Shown: one piece after another, positions 52,631 to 62,300 of the stretch | Layout of the letters: every line of letters starts with the position of its first letter | Numbering within the stretch: position 1 is the stretch's first letter | Assembly: GCA_040756745.1 (NCBI GenBank) | Contig: JBFLYO010000019.1 | Location: forward strand, 3,647 to 67,646 | Source: JBFLYO01 sp040756745 | GTDB taxonomy: Bacteria; Bacteroidota; Ignavibacteria; UBA10030; UBA6906 | Length of the DNA: 64,000 nt | Reading direction: 5' to 3' | The notes under the pieces: generated by a model | Seen by the model: the letters and a program-made list of their open reading frames with translations, nothing else | The model's database searches: none | What the model was told of the DNA's origin: nothing | Program-made: the position numbers and the translations under genes

Positions 52631-53122
52631 CTAGGAGAGGAAGCGGCGAGCAAACACGAACATCGGCAGAAGTCCCATCGCAGCCGTGTATGCGGCCGAG
52701 GGGACGCCGTAGAACGCCGCCGCACCCCACCAGCTGATCTCGCTTCCCTGCAGGAAGATAGTAAAATACAGGAGATTATGCACGATCGCGACAAATGCGA
52801 GGATCAGGAGGAACCGGTAGGTGCTCAACGTCTGGAGCGTCTTGTTCTCGTTGTAGAAGTACCCCGCGAGAAAACCTGCCGCTGTTTTGCATAACGCGGC
52901 CAGGCCGAGCATGCCGTCATGTCCGCTCATGAGATCGAGAACAAGGCCTGACGCAAAACCGGCTAGCGTGGCAGCGATCTGCCCTCTGCGGACCGCGAGA
53001 TAGACAATCCAGATCAGCGTCAGGTCGGGAGGAAGCCCGCCGACCGCCAGATAGCGGGCCAGCGTGGTCTGCAGGAGGAGGAACAGCAGGGTGAGAGACG
53101 CATCGATGGCGTTCTGCCGCAT
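52631..53122 (-). CDS. mreD: Rod shape-determining protein MreD
   Basis: 163 residues, about five membrane helices, inner-membrane partner of MreC in the elongasome. Seen: LLFLLLQTTLARYLAVGG, PPDLTLIWIVYLAVRRG, GLVLDLMSG and GLAALCKTAAGFLAGYF (conserved G-x-x-D and K region). The ATG at 53122 is 8 bases from mreC; the frame start at 53404 is inside mreC. Confidence 0.9.
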   Translation of the reverse strand: MRQNAIDASLTLLFLLLQTTLARYLAVGGLPPDLTLIWIVYLAVRRGQIAATLAGFASGLVLDLMSGHDGMLGLAALCKTAAGFLAGYFYNENKTLQTLSTYRFLLILAFVAIVHNLLYFTIFLQGSEISWWGAAAFYGVPSAAYTAAMGLLPMFVFARRFLS

Positions 53123-53130
53123 GCGGTCGC

Positions 53131-53961
53131 TCAGTCGTGGAAGCGACGCTCGAGCGCGATCCGCGCGCTGTCGGGAACCGTCCGGAGCACAAACGCCTCT
53201 TCCAGGCGAGAGAAGTCCACCGCCGGCGCAACCTCCACGGCCTGAAACAGCGATCCCTCCATCGGCCGGGCCGCGGTCACGACGCCGATGCGGATCCCCG
53301 CCGGGAACATGCTGCTGTATTCCGACGTGATCACGACGTCGCCTGTCTGCACGTCGAGGGTCTTCGCCACGTTCGTCAGCGTCAACACGCTTCCCCCTTC
53401 CCACCGGATGATCCCGTCGACACGGCTGCGCTGGATCTTCGCGCTGACGCGGAGGTCCTTGTTGAGAAGGATCTGTGCAACGGCGTAGCGGCTTGCGGTC
53501 GCGACAACCTTTCCCACCAGGCCGTTGTCGCTCACCACCGGCATGTTGACGTGCACGCCGTCGGCCTCCCCCACATCCAGCGTGATGGTGTTCCGGAGGA
53601 GCTGAAGGTTCTTGCCAATGACATTGGCTGCGACGGAGGAAACCTGAGGTCGCTCCTTCAACCCCAGCATCTGCCGGAGGCGCAGGTTCTCCAGCCGCGC
53701 CTCGCGCAGTCGGTTGACTTCGTCTGCCAGCGTCAGGTTCAGTTCCCGCAACACCTGGTTTTCGTGCCGCAGGTCGAAGTAGTTGGGGATTGCGCCGAAG
53801 ATCTCCTGCAGGAATCCCAGGGAGACAACCGTGAACGAGCGAATGGTGCGGATCTGGGGGGTATCGTTCGAGGCCATGAGGGCGATGGACGTGCCCAGCA
53901 GGAGGGCAACGACGAGGTATTCCTTGAAGAGGACTGCAAAATCGTACAATCGTCGCAGCAT
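53131..53961 (-). CDS. mreC: Rod shape-determining protein MreC
   Basis: 276 residues; an N-terminal membrane helix (YLVVALLLGTSIALMAS), a coiled coil (about 65-95, LTLADEVNRLREARLENLRL) and a two-lobed periplasmic beta domain (VIGKNLQLLRNTITLDVGEA, VVSDNGLVGKVVAT, VVITSEYSSMFPAGIRIGVV). Periplasmic scaffold linking MreB to PBP2-RodA. Ten bases after mreB. Confidence 0.95.
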   Translation of the reverse strand: MLRRLYDFAVLFKEYLVVALLLGTSIALMASNDTPQIRTIRSFTVVSLGFLQEIFGAIPNYFDLRHENQVLRELNLTLADEVNRLREARLENLRLRQMLGLKERPQVSSVAANVIGKNLQLLRNTITLDVGEADGVHVNMPVVSDNGLVGKVVATASRYAVAQILLNKDLRVSAKIQRSRVDGIIRWEGGSVLTLTNVAKTLDVQTGDVVITSEYSSMFPAGIRIGVVTAARPMEGSLFQAVEVAPAVDFSRLEEAFVLRTVPDSARIALERRFHD

Positions 53962-53971
53962 GGGGCCCCGC

Positions 53972-54997
53972 TCAGTACCGTCGGCTCTTGAGGAGCACCT
54001 TCGAATACTTTCCCAGGTTTTCGAGGACCTTTCCCGTGCCGCGGACGACGGCGGTCAGAGGGTCTTCGGCAACGTGCACGGGAAGGCTGGTCTCCAGACG
54101 GAGCCGTTCATCGAGACCCTTCAGCAGCGCCCCGCCGCCGCTCAGCATGACGCCACGGTCGAGGATGTCGGCCGAGAGCTCGGGAGGCGTGCGTTCGAGC
54201 GTCAGTTTGACCGTCTGGACAATCTGGATGACCGGCTCGCCGAGCGCCTCACGGATCTCCACCGAGCTGACTTCCGTGGTTTTCGGAATACCATTTACGA
54301 GATCGCGCCCCTTGACCTGGATTGTTACCTCTTCCTTTAGCGGCATGGCGGAGCCGACCTCGCACTTGATTGCCTCCGCGGTCCTCTCGCCGATCAGAAT
54401 GTTGTGGTTCTTCTTGAAGAACTGAATGATCGCATTGTTCATCTCATCCCCGGCGATCCGGACGGACTCCTCGTTCACAATGCCGGAGAGGGCGATCACG
54501 GCGATCTCGGTCGTGCCGCCGCCGATGTCCACGATCATGTTGCCGACGGGGGCCTCGACGTCAAGACCCACGCCGATGGCCGCAGCCATTGGTTCCGCGA
54601 TCAGGTGGACTTCCTTTGCGCCGGCGTGCTCTGCGGAGTCGCGCACCGCGCGCTTTTCGACTTCCGTCACACCGCTCGGCACGCAGACCACGATGCGCCG
54701 GCTCGGCATCCAGTTGGCATGGATCTTCTTGATGAACTCGCGCAGCATCCCCTCGGCGATCTCAAAATCGGCGATGACGCCATCCTTCATCGGGCGGATG
54801 GTGCGGATGTCGCGGTGGGTCCGCCCGAGCATCTCCTGCGCGTCCTTGCCGATCGCGACGATCCGTTTCGTGTTGCGGTCGAACGCCACGATGGAAGGTT
54901 CGTTCAGCACGATCCCCTTTCCTTTCATGAAGATCAGCGTGTTGGCCGTGCCGAGGTCGATCGCGAGGTCTGCGGAGAAGAGGGAGAAGAGGCCCAT
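53972..54997 (-). CDS. mreB: Rod shape-determining actin homologue MreB
   Basis: 341 residues, ATP-dependent actin-like filament under the inner membrane that directs lateral wall growth. Seen: phosphate-1 DLGTANTLIF, GIVLNEPSIVAFD, phosphate-2 MIVDIGGGTTEIAVI, GERTAEAIKCEVGSA and MLSGGGALLKGLDERL (adenosine). An amphipathic N-terminus (MGLFSLFS) is present as expected for membrane binding. No clear Shine-Dalgarno; 21 bases after purH, so it is probably expressed from the purN-purH promoter as well. Confidence 0.98.
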   Translation of the reverse strand: MGLFSLFSADLAIDLGTANTLIFMKGKGIVLNEPSIVAFDRNTKRIVAIGKDAQEMLGRTHRDIRTIRPMKDGVIADFEIAEGMLREFIKKIHANWMPSRRIVVCVPSGVTEVEKRAVRDSAEHAGAKEVHLIAEPMAAAIGVGLDVEAPVGNMIVDIGGGTTEIAVIALSGIVNEESVRIAGDEMNNAIIQFFKKNHNILIGERTAEAIKCEVGSAMPLKEEVTIQVKGRDLVNGIPKTTEVSSVEIREALGEPVIQIVQTVKLTLERTPPELSADILDRGVMLSGGGALLKGLDERLRLETSLPVHVAEDPLTAVVRGTGKVLENLGKYSKVLLKSRRY

Positions 54998-55018
54998 GGG
55001 TTGAAGGCGTGGCTGAGG

Positions 55019-56560
55019 TTAATGACGGAAATGTCTGGTGCCGGTAAAGACCATCGCGATGTTGTGTTCGTCGGCGGCGGCGATCACTTCGGCATCGCGC
55101 ACCGATCCCCCGGGCTGGATGACCGTGCTGGCGCCCGCCTTCACGGCTTCCAGCAATCCGTCGGCGAAGGGGAAGAATGCGTCGGAGGCCACCGCCGCAC
55201 CCTGCAGGTCGAGTCCTGCAGCGCGCGCCTTCTCGGCGGCGATGCGGGACGAGTCCACGCGGGACATCTGTCCTGCACCCACCCCCAGCGTCCGGTCTTC
55301 ACGCGCATAGACGATGGCGTTCGACTTGACGTGCTTTGCCACGCGCCAGGCGAAACGGAGGGCACGCTCCTCCATCGCCGAGGGGGAACGACGCGTTACC
55401 ACCCTGAAGGATTCCTTGGCCGAATCTATGCCGTCCCGGTCCTGCACCAGGAACCCGCCGGGGACGCTCCTGATATCAGGGTCGCGCAGCGTCCGGAGGT
55501 CGGCGGCAAGCTCGATGATCCGCCGGTCCTTCTTCTTCCGGAAAAACTCCAGCACGGGGGCAGGTATGGCTGGCGCAATAACTACTTCCGTGAAAAGAGC
55601 GTCAATCCTTGCCGCGACTTCCATATCGAGCGGCCTGTTGCACGCGACGATGCCGCCGAATGCGGAACTGCGGTCGGTCATGAGCGCCAGGTCATACGCT
55701 TCCGACAGCGAGTTCGCCGTAGCCGCGCCGCACGGATTGGTGTGCTTGATGATCGCGACTGCAGGTTCGTCGAACTCCGCGATCAGCAGCGCAGCGGCCG
55801 CCATATCCACAATATTATTGTACGACAGCTCCTTGCCGTGGAGCTTTCGGAAGAGTCCAGTCACGTCCCCATAGAGCGCAGCGCGCTGGTGGGGATTTTC
55901 ACCGTACCGTAGTTCCTGCTCCTTCCGGGCCCGTATCGACAGCTCCGGCGGAAACTCACCTGAAGGAGTTGCGGATTTTTCCAGATAGGCCGCGATTGCG
56001 GCGTCGTATACCGATGTTTGCCGGAATGCTTCCCGCGCGAGAGCGGCACAGGTCTGTTCGGAAATCGTCCCGTTGCCCGACGTCATCTCCTCGATCACCA
56101 TGCCGTACCGGTCGGGTGAGGTGACGACTGCCTTGTGACGGAAATTCTTTGCCGCTGACCGGATCATCGACGGGCCGCCGATGTCGATCTGTTCGACCGC
56201 CTCGTCCATCGATACGCCATCTCGCGCCACCGTCTGTTCGAACGGGTAGAGATTGACCACAACCATGTCGATGGGCTCTATTCCCTGTTCACGGATCTGC
56301 CGGTCGTGCCCCGGGTTGCCGGGGATGGCCAGCAGCCCGCCGTGGATCATCGGGTGGAGCGTCTTCACGCGGCCTTCCAGGATCTCAGGGAAACCAGTCA
56401 CGTCGGCAACGGACGTTACGTCGATCCCCGCCGATCGCAGCGCAGCAGCCGTACCGCCTGTCGAGATGATCTGCACATGGAGTGTGCGGAGGGCACGGGC
56501 GAATTCGACAAGACCGCGCTTATCGGAAACGCTGATCAGCGCGCGACGGATAAGAGGCAA
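55019..56560 (-). CDS. purH: Bifunctional AICAR transformylase / IMP cyclohydrolase
   Basis: Last two steps of IMP synthesis. 513 residues. Seen: MGS-like N-terminal domain with RRALISVSDKRGLVEFAR, STGGTAAALRSAG, GRVKTLHPMIHGGLLA; AICAR transformylase domain with LRYGENPHQRAAL, KHTNPCGAA, SNAIVYAREDRTLGVGAGQM and SDAFFPFADGL. No ATG is in frame upstream; a TTG at 56560 preceded by AAGGGAA gives the normal N-terminus. A farther TTG at 56629 would extend into purN. Confidence 0.95.
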   Translation of the reverse strand: MPLIRRALISVSDKRGLVEFARALRTLHVQIISTGGTAAALRSAGIDVTSVADVTGFPEILEGRVKTLHPMIHGGLLAIPGNPGHDRQIREQGIEPIDMVVVNLYPFEQTVARDGVSMDEAVEQIDIGGPSMIRSAAKNFRHKAVVTSPDRYGMVIEEMTSGNGTISEQTCAALAREAFRQTSVYDAAIAAYLEKSATPSGEFPPELSIRARKEQELRYGENPHQRAALYGDVTGLFRKLHGKELSYNNIVDMAAAALLIAEFDEPAVAIIKHTNPCGAATANSLSEAYDLALMTDRSSAFGGIVACNRPLDMEVAARIDALFTEVVIAPAIPAPVLEFFRKKKDRRIIELAADLRTLRDPDIRSVPGGFLVQDRDGIDSAKESFRVVTRRSPSAMEERALRFAWRVAKHVKSNAIVYAREDRTLGVGAGQMSRVDSSRIAAEKARAAGLDLQGAAVASDAFFPFADGLLEAVKAGASTVIQPGGSVRDAEVIAAADEHNIAMVFTGTRHFRH

Positions 56561-56597
56561 ACGGCTTCCCTTCGTGACATGGGGAATTCGACAGGGG

Positions 56598-57200
56598 TCA
56601 TCTGCCGATCCCGGTCTTCTCCCGCGCAAGGCGCCGGAGGGCTTCGGGATAAAGCTCGTGCTCGACGGCCAGGACGCGTTCTGCGAGCGATTCCGGGGTG
56701 TCGCCGGGACGTACAGGGACGGTTCGCTGCAGAATCACAGCCCCGTGGTCGTATTCTTCGTCGACGTAATGCACCGTCGCGCCGCTCACCGTTTCTCCCG
56801 CGGCAAGCACCGCTTCATGCACGTGCATGCCGTACATCCCCGCGCCCCCGAACCGGGGAAGCAGGGCGGGATGAATATTCACGATCCGTTTGCGGAAGGC
56901 CGCGACGACGGAGGTGGGAACGCGCTTCATGTACCCCGCGAGCGCAATGAAATCCGCCCCGTGCTGCTGGAGCGTGGAGAGCATTGCATCGGCGAAGGCG
57001 TTCTCATCGGGAAACTGCTTCTGACTCAGGTGAACGGCGGGGATCGCATTGGCCCGGGCAATCTCGAGAATGCCGGCGGTGGAATTGTTGCTGATGACGA
57101 CGCATATCCGCGCGTCCGGAATGCTCCCCTGCTGTATCGCCGTCAGGATCGCACGGAAATTCGATCCGCGCCCGGAACCAAGAACGGCAATACTCAGCAT
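56598..57200 (-). CDS. purN: Phosphoribosylglycinamide formyltransferase (GART)
   Basis: 10-formyl-THF dependent formylation of GAR, third step of purine synthesis. 200 residues. Seen: VLGSGRGSNFRAIL, VISNNSTAGILEIA, NIHPALLPRFGGAGMYG (catalytic Asn, His), and GATVHYVDEEYDHGAVILQR (catalytic Asp region). Start ATG at 57200 lies 5 bases after a good -10, with no Shine-Dalgarno: a likely leaderless message. First gene of the purN-purH-mreBCD-mrdA-rodA run. Confidence 0.96.
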   Translation of the reverse strand: MLSIAVLGSGRGSNFRAILTAIQQGSIPDARICVVISNNSTAGILEIARANAIPAVHLSQKQFPDENAFADAMLSTLQQHGADFIALAGYMKRVPTSVVAAFRKRIVNIHPALLPRFGGAGMYGMHVHEAVLAAGETVSGATVHYVDEEYDHGAVILQRTVPVRPGDTPESLAERVLAVEHELYPEALRRLAREKTGIGR

Positions 57201-57205
57201 GAATA

Positions 57206-57234
57206 AAACTACGACATGTTTGACAGAAATTCAA
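57206..57234 (-). promoter_or_regulatory. Promoter of purN-purH (leaderless)
   Basis: Minus strand: TTGAAT (57234-57229), 17-base spacer, TAGTTT (57211-57206). The expected start, 6-7 bases downstream, is the A of the purN ATG at 57200. Confidence 0.65.
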
Positions 57235-57263
57235 GAAATGCGCTGCAGAAGCGACACCTGGGA

Positions 57264-58202
57264 TCACTCCACTGCAGGCCCAAGAAGTTCCAGCGACCCC
57301 GCTTCCGCATCCAGCCGGGCCCGAACCCCTACGGGCAGCGTAATCATGCGATGGTCGTGCCCAAAGGGGAGCCCGCTCAGGACCGGGCCGTGAGATGCGC
57401 TTGCCGCTTCCCTCAGCACCTGGTCGACCGTGAACGACGGCTTTGACGGATCCTTCGGCCCACAATCGCTGAACATGCCGAACCCGATCCCTGAAGCTTT
57501 GCGGAGAATGCCGGCATTTCGCAGCTGGGTCAGCATCCTATCCACTCGGTATGGCTCCTCGCCAATCTCCTCGAGAAAGAGGATCGCACGCCGGAACTCC
57601 GGTTGAAACGGCGTGCCGAGTATCGACACAACCAGGGAGAGGTTCCCGCCGAGAAGACGGCCCGAAGACAAACCGTGATTCAATGCAATTGCGCCAATCC
57701 CGCCGTCGGCGATCGTGCGCCTTCGCTCCGGCGATGTCACCAGCCGCCAGAAGCGCTCCTCCGCAAAGGGATCCATCTCCCCCGCCATATCCACGCCGAG
57801 CATCGGGCCGTGGAAGGTGACCATGCCTGTCTTCGTCCAAATGGCAAGATGTAGTGCAGTAATGTCGCTATAGCCGACGAGAATTTTCGGGTTCCTCGCG
57901 ATCAGGCGGTAGTCGATCCGCGACAGCAGCCGCGGCGAGCCATACCCTCCTCTCACGCAAAAGACGGCTTTGACATTCTTGTTCCGGAACATGGCGTGGA
58001 AATCATTGAGGCGGTCATCGTCCGTTCCGGCAAGATAGCCGGCACGGTGCGACACGCTGTCGCCGGTCAGCGTGCGATAGCCGAGCTGCTCGAGATATCG
58101 GACGCCCAGATCGAGCCGTGAAGGATCCTCCAGCGGACTGGCAGGGGCGACGATCCCGATGAGATCGCCGCGGCGCAGACGGGGTGGGAGCACAGTCTCC
58201 AT
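57264..58202 (-). CDS. S66-family LD-carboxypeptidase
   Basis: 312 residues. Removes the terminal D-Ala from tetrapeptide muropeptides during peptidoglycan recycling. Seen: DLIGIVAPASPLEDPSRL, AVFCVRGGYGSPRLLSRIDY, GYSDITALHLAIWTKTGMVT with nucleophile Ser (about 110), LEEIGEEPYRVDRML (Glu) and GLPFGHDHRMITLPVG (His). No signal peptide, so cytoplasmic. AGGAGAA precedes the ATG at 58202. Divergent from the prohibitin-like gene. Confidence 0.92.
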   Translation of the reverse strand: METVLPPRLRRGDLIGIVAPASPLEDPSRLDLGVRYLEQLGYRTLTGDSVSHRAGYLAGTDDDRLNDFHAMFRNKNVKAVFCVRGGYGSPRLLSRIDYRLIARNPKILVGYSDITALHLAIWTKTGMVTFHGPMLGVDMAGEMDPFAEERFWRLVTSPERRRTIADGGIGAIALNHGLSSGRLLGGNLSLVVSILGTPFQPEFRRAILFLEEIGEEPYRVDRMLTQLRNAGILRKASGIGFGMFSDCGPKDPSKPSFTVDQVLREAASASHGPVLSGLPFGHDHRMITLPVGVRARLDAEAGSLELLGPAVE

Positions 58203-58279
58203 GAGGTTCTCCTGGCGAAATGTGGCTCCGGAAGATAGGGATTTCCCCAATTATTCGCAGAGCCGCGCACCGATTTCCA

Positions 58280-58308
58280 TTGCCGTTGCGATCCCGCCTT
58301 CGTAGATT
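58280..58308 (+). promoter_or_regulatory. Promoter of the prohibitin-like gene
   Basis: TTGCCG (58280-58285), 17-base spacer, TAGATT (58303-58308); leader of about 48 bases. Confidence 0.5.
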
Positions 58309-58361
58309 ACAGCACCTCTGTTCTTCCACACCGTCACCCCACTACACGCAGGAGCGTTGCC

Positions 58362-59249
58362 ATGTTATTTCTCTTATCCGTTGTCATTGTCGTCGTGGCC
58401 TTTTTTGTTTGGCGCATGGCCGCGAAGAAGGTGCAGGAGCATAACCTCGCCTACCGCGGACTTTCGACCCTGTCCGTGGTGGCGATTGTCGTCTTTGCCG
58501 TCCTTGCCGTGTTTCAGTGCTTAACGGTCGTGCCTGCCGGCCACGTCGGTGTTGTCGACTTCTTCGGCACGGTGTCCGACAATACCCTCAAGGCAGGGAT
58601 CAATTTCGTCAACCCGTTCGCGCGCGTTATCAAGTTCTCCGTGCAGACGACCGAACATAAAGAGGTCATGCAGGTCCTCTCACGTGAAGGACTGACCATC
58701 GGCCTGGAGATCAGCGCTCTGTACCGTCTCGAGCCCGATTCGGCCGCAAGCGTCTACCGGAAGATCGGCACGGAGTATTCCGATGTCGTCCTCGTCCCGC
58801 AGTTCCGCTCCGTGAGCCGCGCCGTCACGGCGAGCTTTCAGGCAAGTGCCCTCTATTCGACCGAGCGGGAGAAACTCGGCGCAACCATCCAGTCGGAGCT
58901 CGCCGCATTGCTGAAGGTGCGAGGGATCTTCGTGGAGTCGACCCCTCTCCGAAATGTCGCCCTGCCGTCACAGTTGACAGAGGCGATCGAGCAGAAACAA
59001 CGGGCCGAGCAGGAGAGCCAGAGGATGGAGTTCATTCTTACCAAGGAACGACAGGAAGCCGACAGGAAACGGATCGAGGCGAAAGGGATTGCCGACTTCC
59101 AGGCCATCGTTGCGGCGGGGATCAGTGAGCAATTGTTGCGATGGAAGGGAATCGAAGCGACAGAGAAGCTTGCGAACTCACCCAACACCAAGGTGATCAT
59201 CGTCGGGGCCGGCAAGGACGGACTGCCGATCATCCTCGACACGAAGTAG
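58362..59249 (+). CDS. Prohibitin-like SPFH/Band 7 membrane protein
   Basis: 295 residues. Two N-terminal membrane segments (MLFLLSVVIVVVAFFVW and LSVVAIVVFAVLAVFQCL), then the SPFH domain (VVPAGHVGVVDFFGTV, GINFVNPFARVIKF, ALYRLEPDSAASVY, RGIFVESTPLRNVALP) and a charged helical coiled-coil (about 215-255, IEQKQRAEQESQRMEFIL). Probable ring-forming membrane scaffold modulating proteases or lipid domains. The second membrane helix makes it slightly longer at the front than classical prohibitins. Confidence 0.92.
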   Translation: MLFLLSVVIVVVAFFVWRMAAKKVQEHNLAYRGLSTLSVVAIVVFAVLAVFQCLTVVPAGHVGVVDFFGTVSDNTLKAGINFVNPFARVIKFSVQTTEHKEVMQVLSREGLTIGLEISALYRLEPDSAASVYRKIGTEYSDVVLVPQFRSVSRAVTASFQASALYSTEREKLGATIQSELAALLKVRGIFVESTPLRNVALPSQLTEAIEQKQRAEQESQRMEFILTKERQEADRKRIEAKGIADFQAIVAAGISEQLLRWKGIEATEKLANSPNTKVIIVGAGKDGLPIILDTK

Positions 59250-59368
59250 ACGAAGTCATTGATGTCCGGTACAACCGCCGCCCGGAGCGCGGGCCGTCCC
59301 CGTCAGGTTCCGATTGAACGGGATTCTCCGTATATTCTGTGCATGGAAGATCCCCGGACAGGCGCCCC

Positions 59369-62300
59369 GTGAGACGAGCGGCGGTCCCGTTGTTGTCATG
59401 GTGTCTTGCCACTTCCGCCTTCAGCGTCCCCGCTGAACGCGGCGGACCCGCAAAAGTGCTGATCGTTGTTGAAGGGGGGACGTCGCTCCGCAGCAAGGCC
59501 ATCGCGGACGGGCGGGAACTCGCCACTCTGCTTGGCCACTTCAACGCCACGACGCGCGTTCTCGGCGTGAACGAATATGTGCCGCGCACGTTCGGGCGGT
59601 ATGACCTCGTCGTCTTCATCGGCTTCTCTGCCTCCTACAACCCGCCGCTCCGCTTCCAGGAAGATGTTCTCGCCACCCGCGTCCCGGTGCTCTGGTTGAA
59701 CACCGGCTTCAAGGAGTTCTCGTCCCGCCCGGAAGTCCGGCGGCGCTTCGGGTTCACCGTCTCCCACCTCGACTCTGTCAACGTGTTCGACAAGGTCAGA
59801 GCAGGCACGAGGACCTTTACCAAAGGGGAACCCAATATCAATATGATTGCGATCGCCGACCGGAAGCGGGTCTCGATCCTGGCGACCGCGCTCTCCACCC
59901 GTAAGCGGTGGGAAGTCCCGTACATCGTCCGGTCGGGCCTGCTGACCTATTTCGCGGATTCTCCCTTTTCCAACGCCACCGAGACCGACCGTTATCTGCT
60001 GTTCGCGGACATGCTGCATGACATCCTCGGCCAGGCGCATGAGGAATCGCATACCGCCTTGATCCGGATCGAGGATGTGAACCCGCTGGAGAACCCCTCG
60101 AATCTCAGGGAGATCGCCGACATCCTCTCGTCGCACAGCATTCCCTTCCTTGTGGGGGTGGTCCCGTTCTACGTCAGCCCCAGCGAGGGGATCAGGGTCA
60201 GCCTGTCCGACAAGCCCGAGCTGGTCGATGCCCTCAGGTACATGACGCAGAACGGCGGTACGATCGTTATGCACGGCGTGACCCATCAGTACCACGGCAT
60301 CACGGGGGTGGATTACGAGTTCTGGGACGAGAACACAGGCCGGCCGATCCGCGAGGAGACGGTGGAGGGCATCTCGCGCAAAATCGAAATGGGGATTCAC
60401 GAGTTCATGCGGAACGGGCTGTATCCCCTCGTCTGGGAAACGCCGCACTACGCCGGCTCGTTCCGCCTGTATGAAACGATCGGCCGCTATTTCAACACGG
60501 CGATGGAGCAGCGCCTTGCCATCGAGGACATGGACTACGGCCAGTACGTTCCGTACATGATCACCAGGGACCTCTTCGGCCAGCGGCTGATATCTGAAAA
60601 CCTCGGTTACGTTCCCCTCGACCCTGATCCTGCGGTCGGCGAAGCCGCTGTGGCCAATATCATCGCCGGGGCAAAGGCCAACCTGGCGGTACGCGACGGA
60701 TTCGCCGCCTGCTTCTTCCATCCGTTTGTCAACCTTGACCTGCTGAAGAAGCTTGTCGACGGCGTCGAGGCGCTTGGTTACACCTACATGGACGTGCGCG
60801 ATCTCAACCTCCGGTCGGGCACGAAGGACCGGATCATGTTGAGCGGCTCGCAGGAGTTCACGCTGACGCTCGATGCACAGTATCTGCAGGAAACGGTGAT
60901 CGAGAAGAACGGCGAGGTCATGAGCATGACCACGTCCGACAAGCGGGTCAGCGGACAGATCACGCGCTCGGTCTCGCTTGAACCCGGGCAGATCTACAAG
61001 GCGGAGCCGGTGGAATTCCGCGAACGGATGCCGTCGTTCACCGAGCAGCTCTGGACGGGCGCGCAGCGCGCGGCCGACAAGGTGTTCGGACGCGAAGAGA
61101 CGTGGCGGGAAGCCCGCCCGGTGATCCTCTGGAACCACTATGCCCGGGGAGCGGCGTTCAACGACCAGGCGTCGTTCGCCGCTGTCATGCGCAGCGTGAA
61201 CGTCGCCGTGGACACAATCTTTGCAGGACAACCGCTCCGGCTTGAACAATACAACCTGCTGTTCGTCCCCTATACGTTTGTCGATTCGCTCCGCGATGCC
61301 GACTACGATGCGATCGTGAAATTCGTCAGCGACGGCGGAAGCGTGGTGACCGACATGCCGACGGAACTCGCCAAGGAGCTCGGGATCTCGTTCGGCAATT
61401 CGAGATTTCGCGTGACCCGGGTGCGCGACCGGCTTTTTCCAGAGGAACGGATCGCGTGGCGGCTCGCCGAACTCGCGACGAGGTTCGATGCGGACAACGT
61501 CGAGGAAGTCTTCTGCATCGACGAAGCGACAGAAGCGCCGCTCGTGGTGGGAAGGCCGCTGGGCAAGGGAAAGATCATCTTCTTCTCGACGAGGTTCGAC
61601 CCGCTTTCGCGGGAAGGATACAGTCTCTATCCCTTCCTGCTTGAATACATCGGCAAATACTTCCGTCTCGGCCCGGTGGTGCGGCGGGACCGGCTGGAGG
61701 TCTATTTCGAACCGGGCTCACGTGCACGGACGATGAGCACGGAAACCCTGATCAAGCAATGGGTGCGTCTCGGTGTCCGCATCGTCCATGTATCGGGGTG
61801 GCATGAGTACCCCAAATACACGTACGACTACAAGCGCCTCATCACGCTTGCGCATGCCAACGGTATCCTGGTCTATGCATGGCTCGAGCCACCGCAGGTG
61901 AGCCCGAAGTTCTACGGCGACCACCCGGAGTGGCGTGAGAAAAACATCAAAGGAGACGATGTCCGGCCGTCGTGGCGCTACCCCGTTGCTATGACCGACG
62001 AGAAGTGCGTGCAGGCAATGACTGCGGCATACCGTACGTTCCTCGAATCGTACGATTGGGACGGGGTGAACATTGCCGAGCTCTATTTTGACGCGGGACG
62101 TGGGTTCCGCGATCCGCTCCTGTTCACTCCGATGCATCCCTCCGCCCAGCGGGAGTTCAGGAGGAGATACGGCTTTGATCTCCGTGCCGTGCTCGACTCC
62201 ACGTCCTCCCATTTCTGGAAGGCCAACCTCGACGCGAAACGGGCTGTGGTGGAATACCGCATCCACGCACTGGAGAACGTATACACGTCCGTCCTTGGAA

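Noticed and set aside
59396..61249. 617-codon minus-strand frame opposite the DUF2334 gene
   Set aside because: Antisense shadow without motifs; the sense protein has clear conserved segments.
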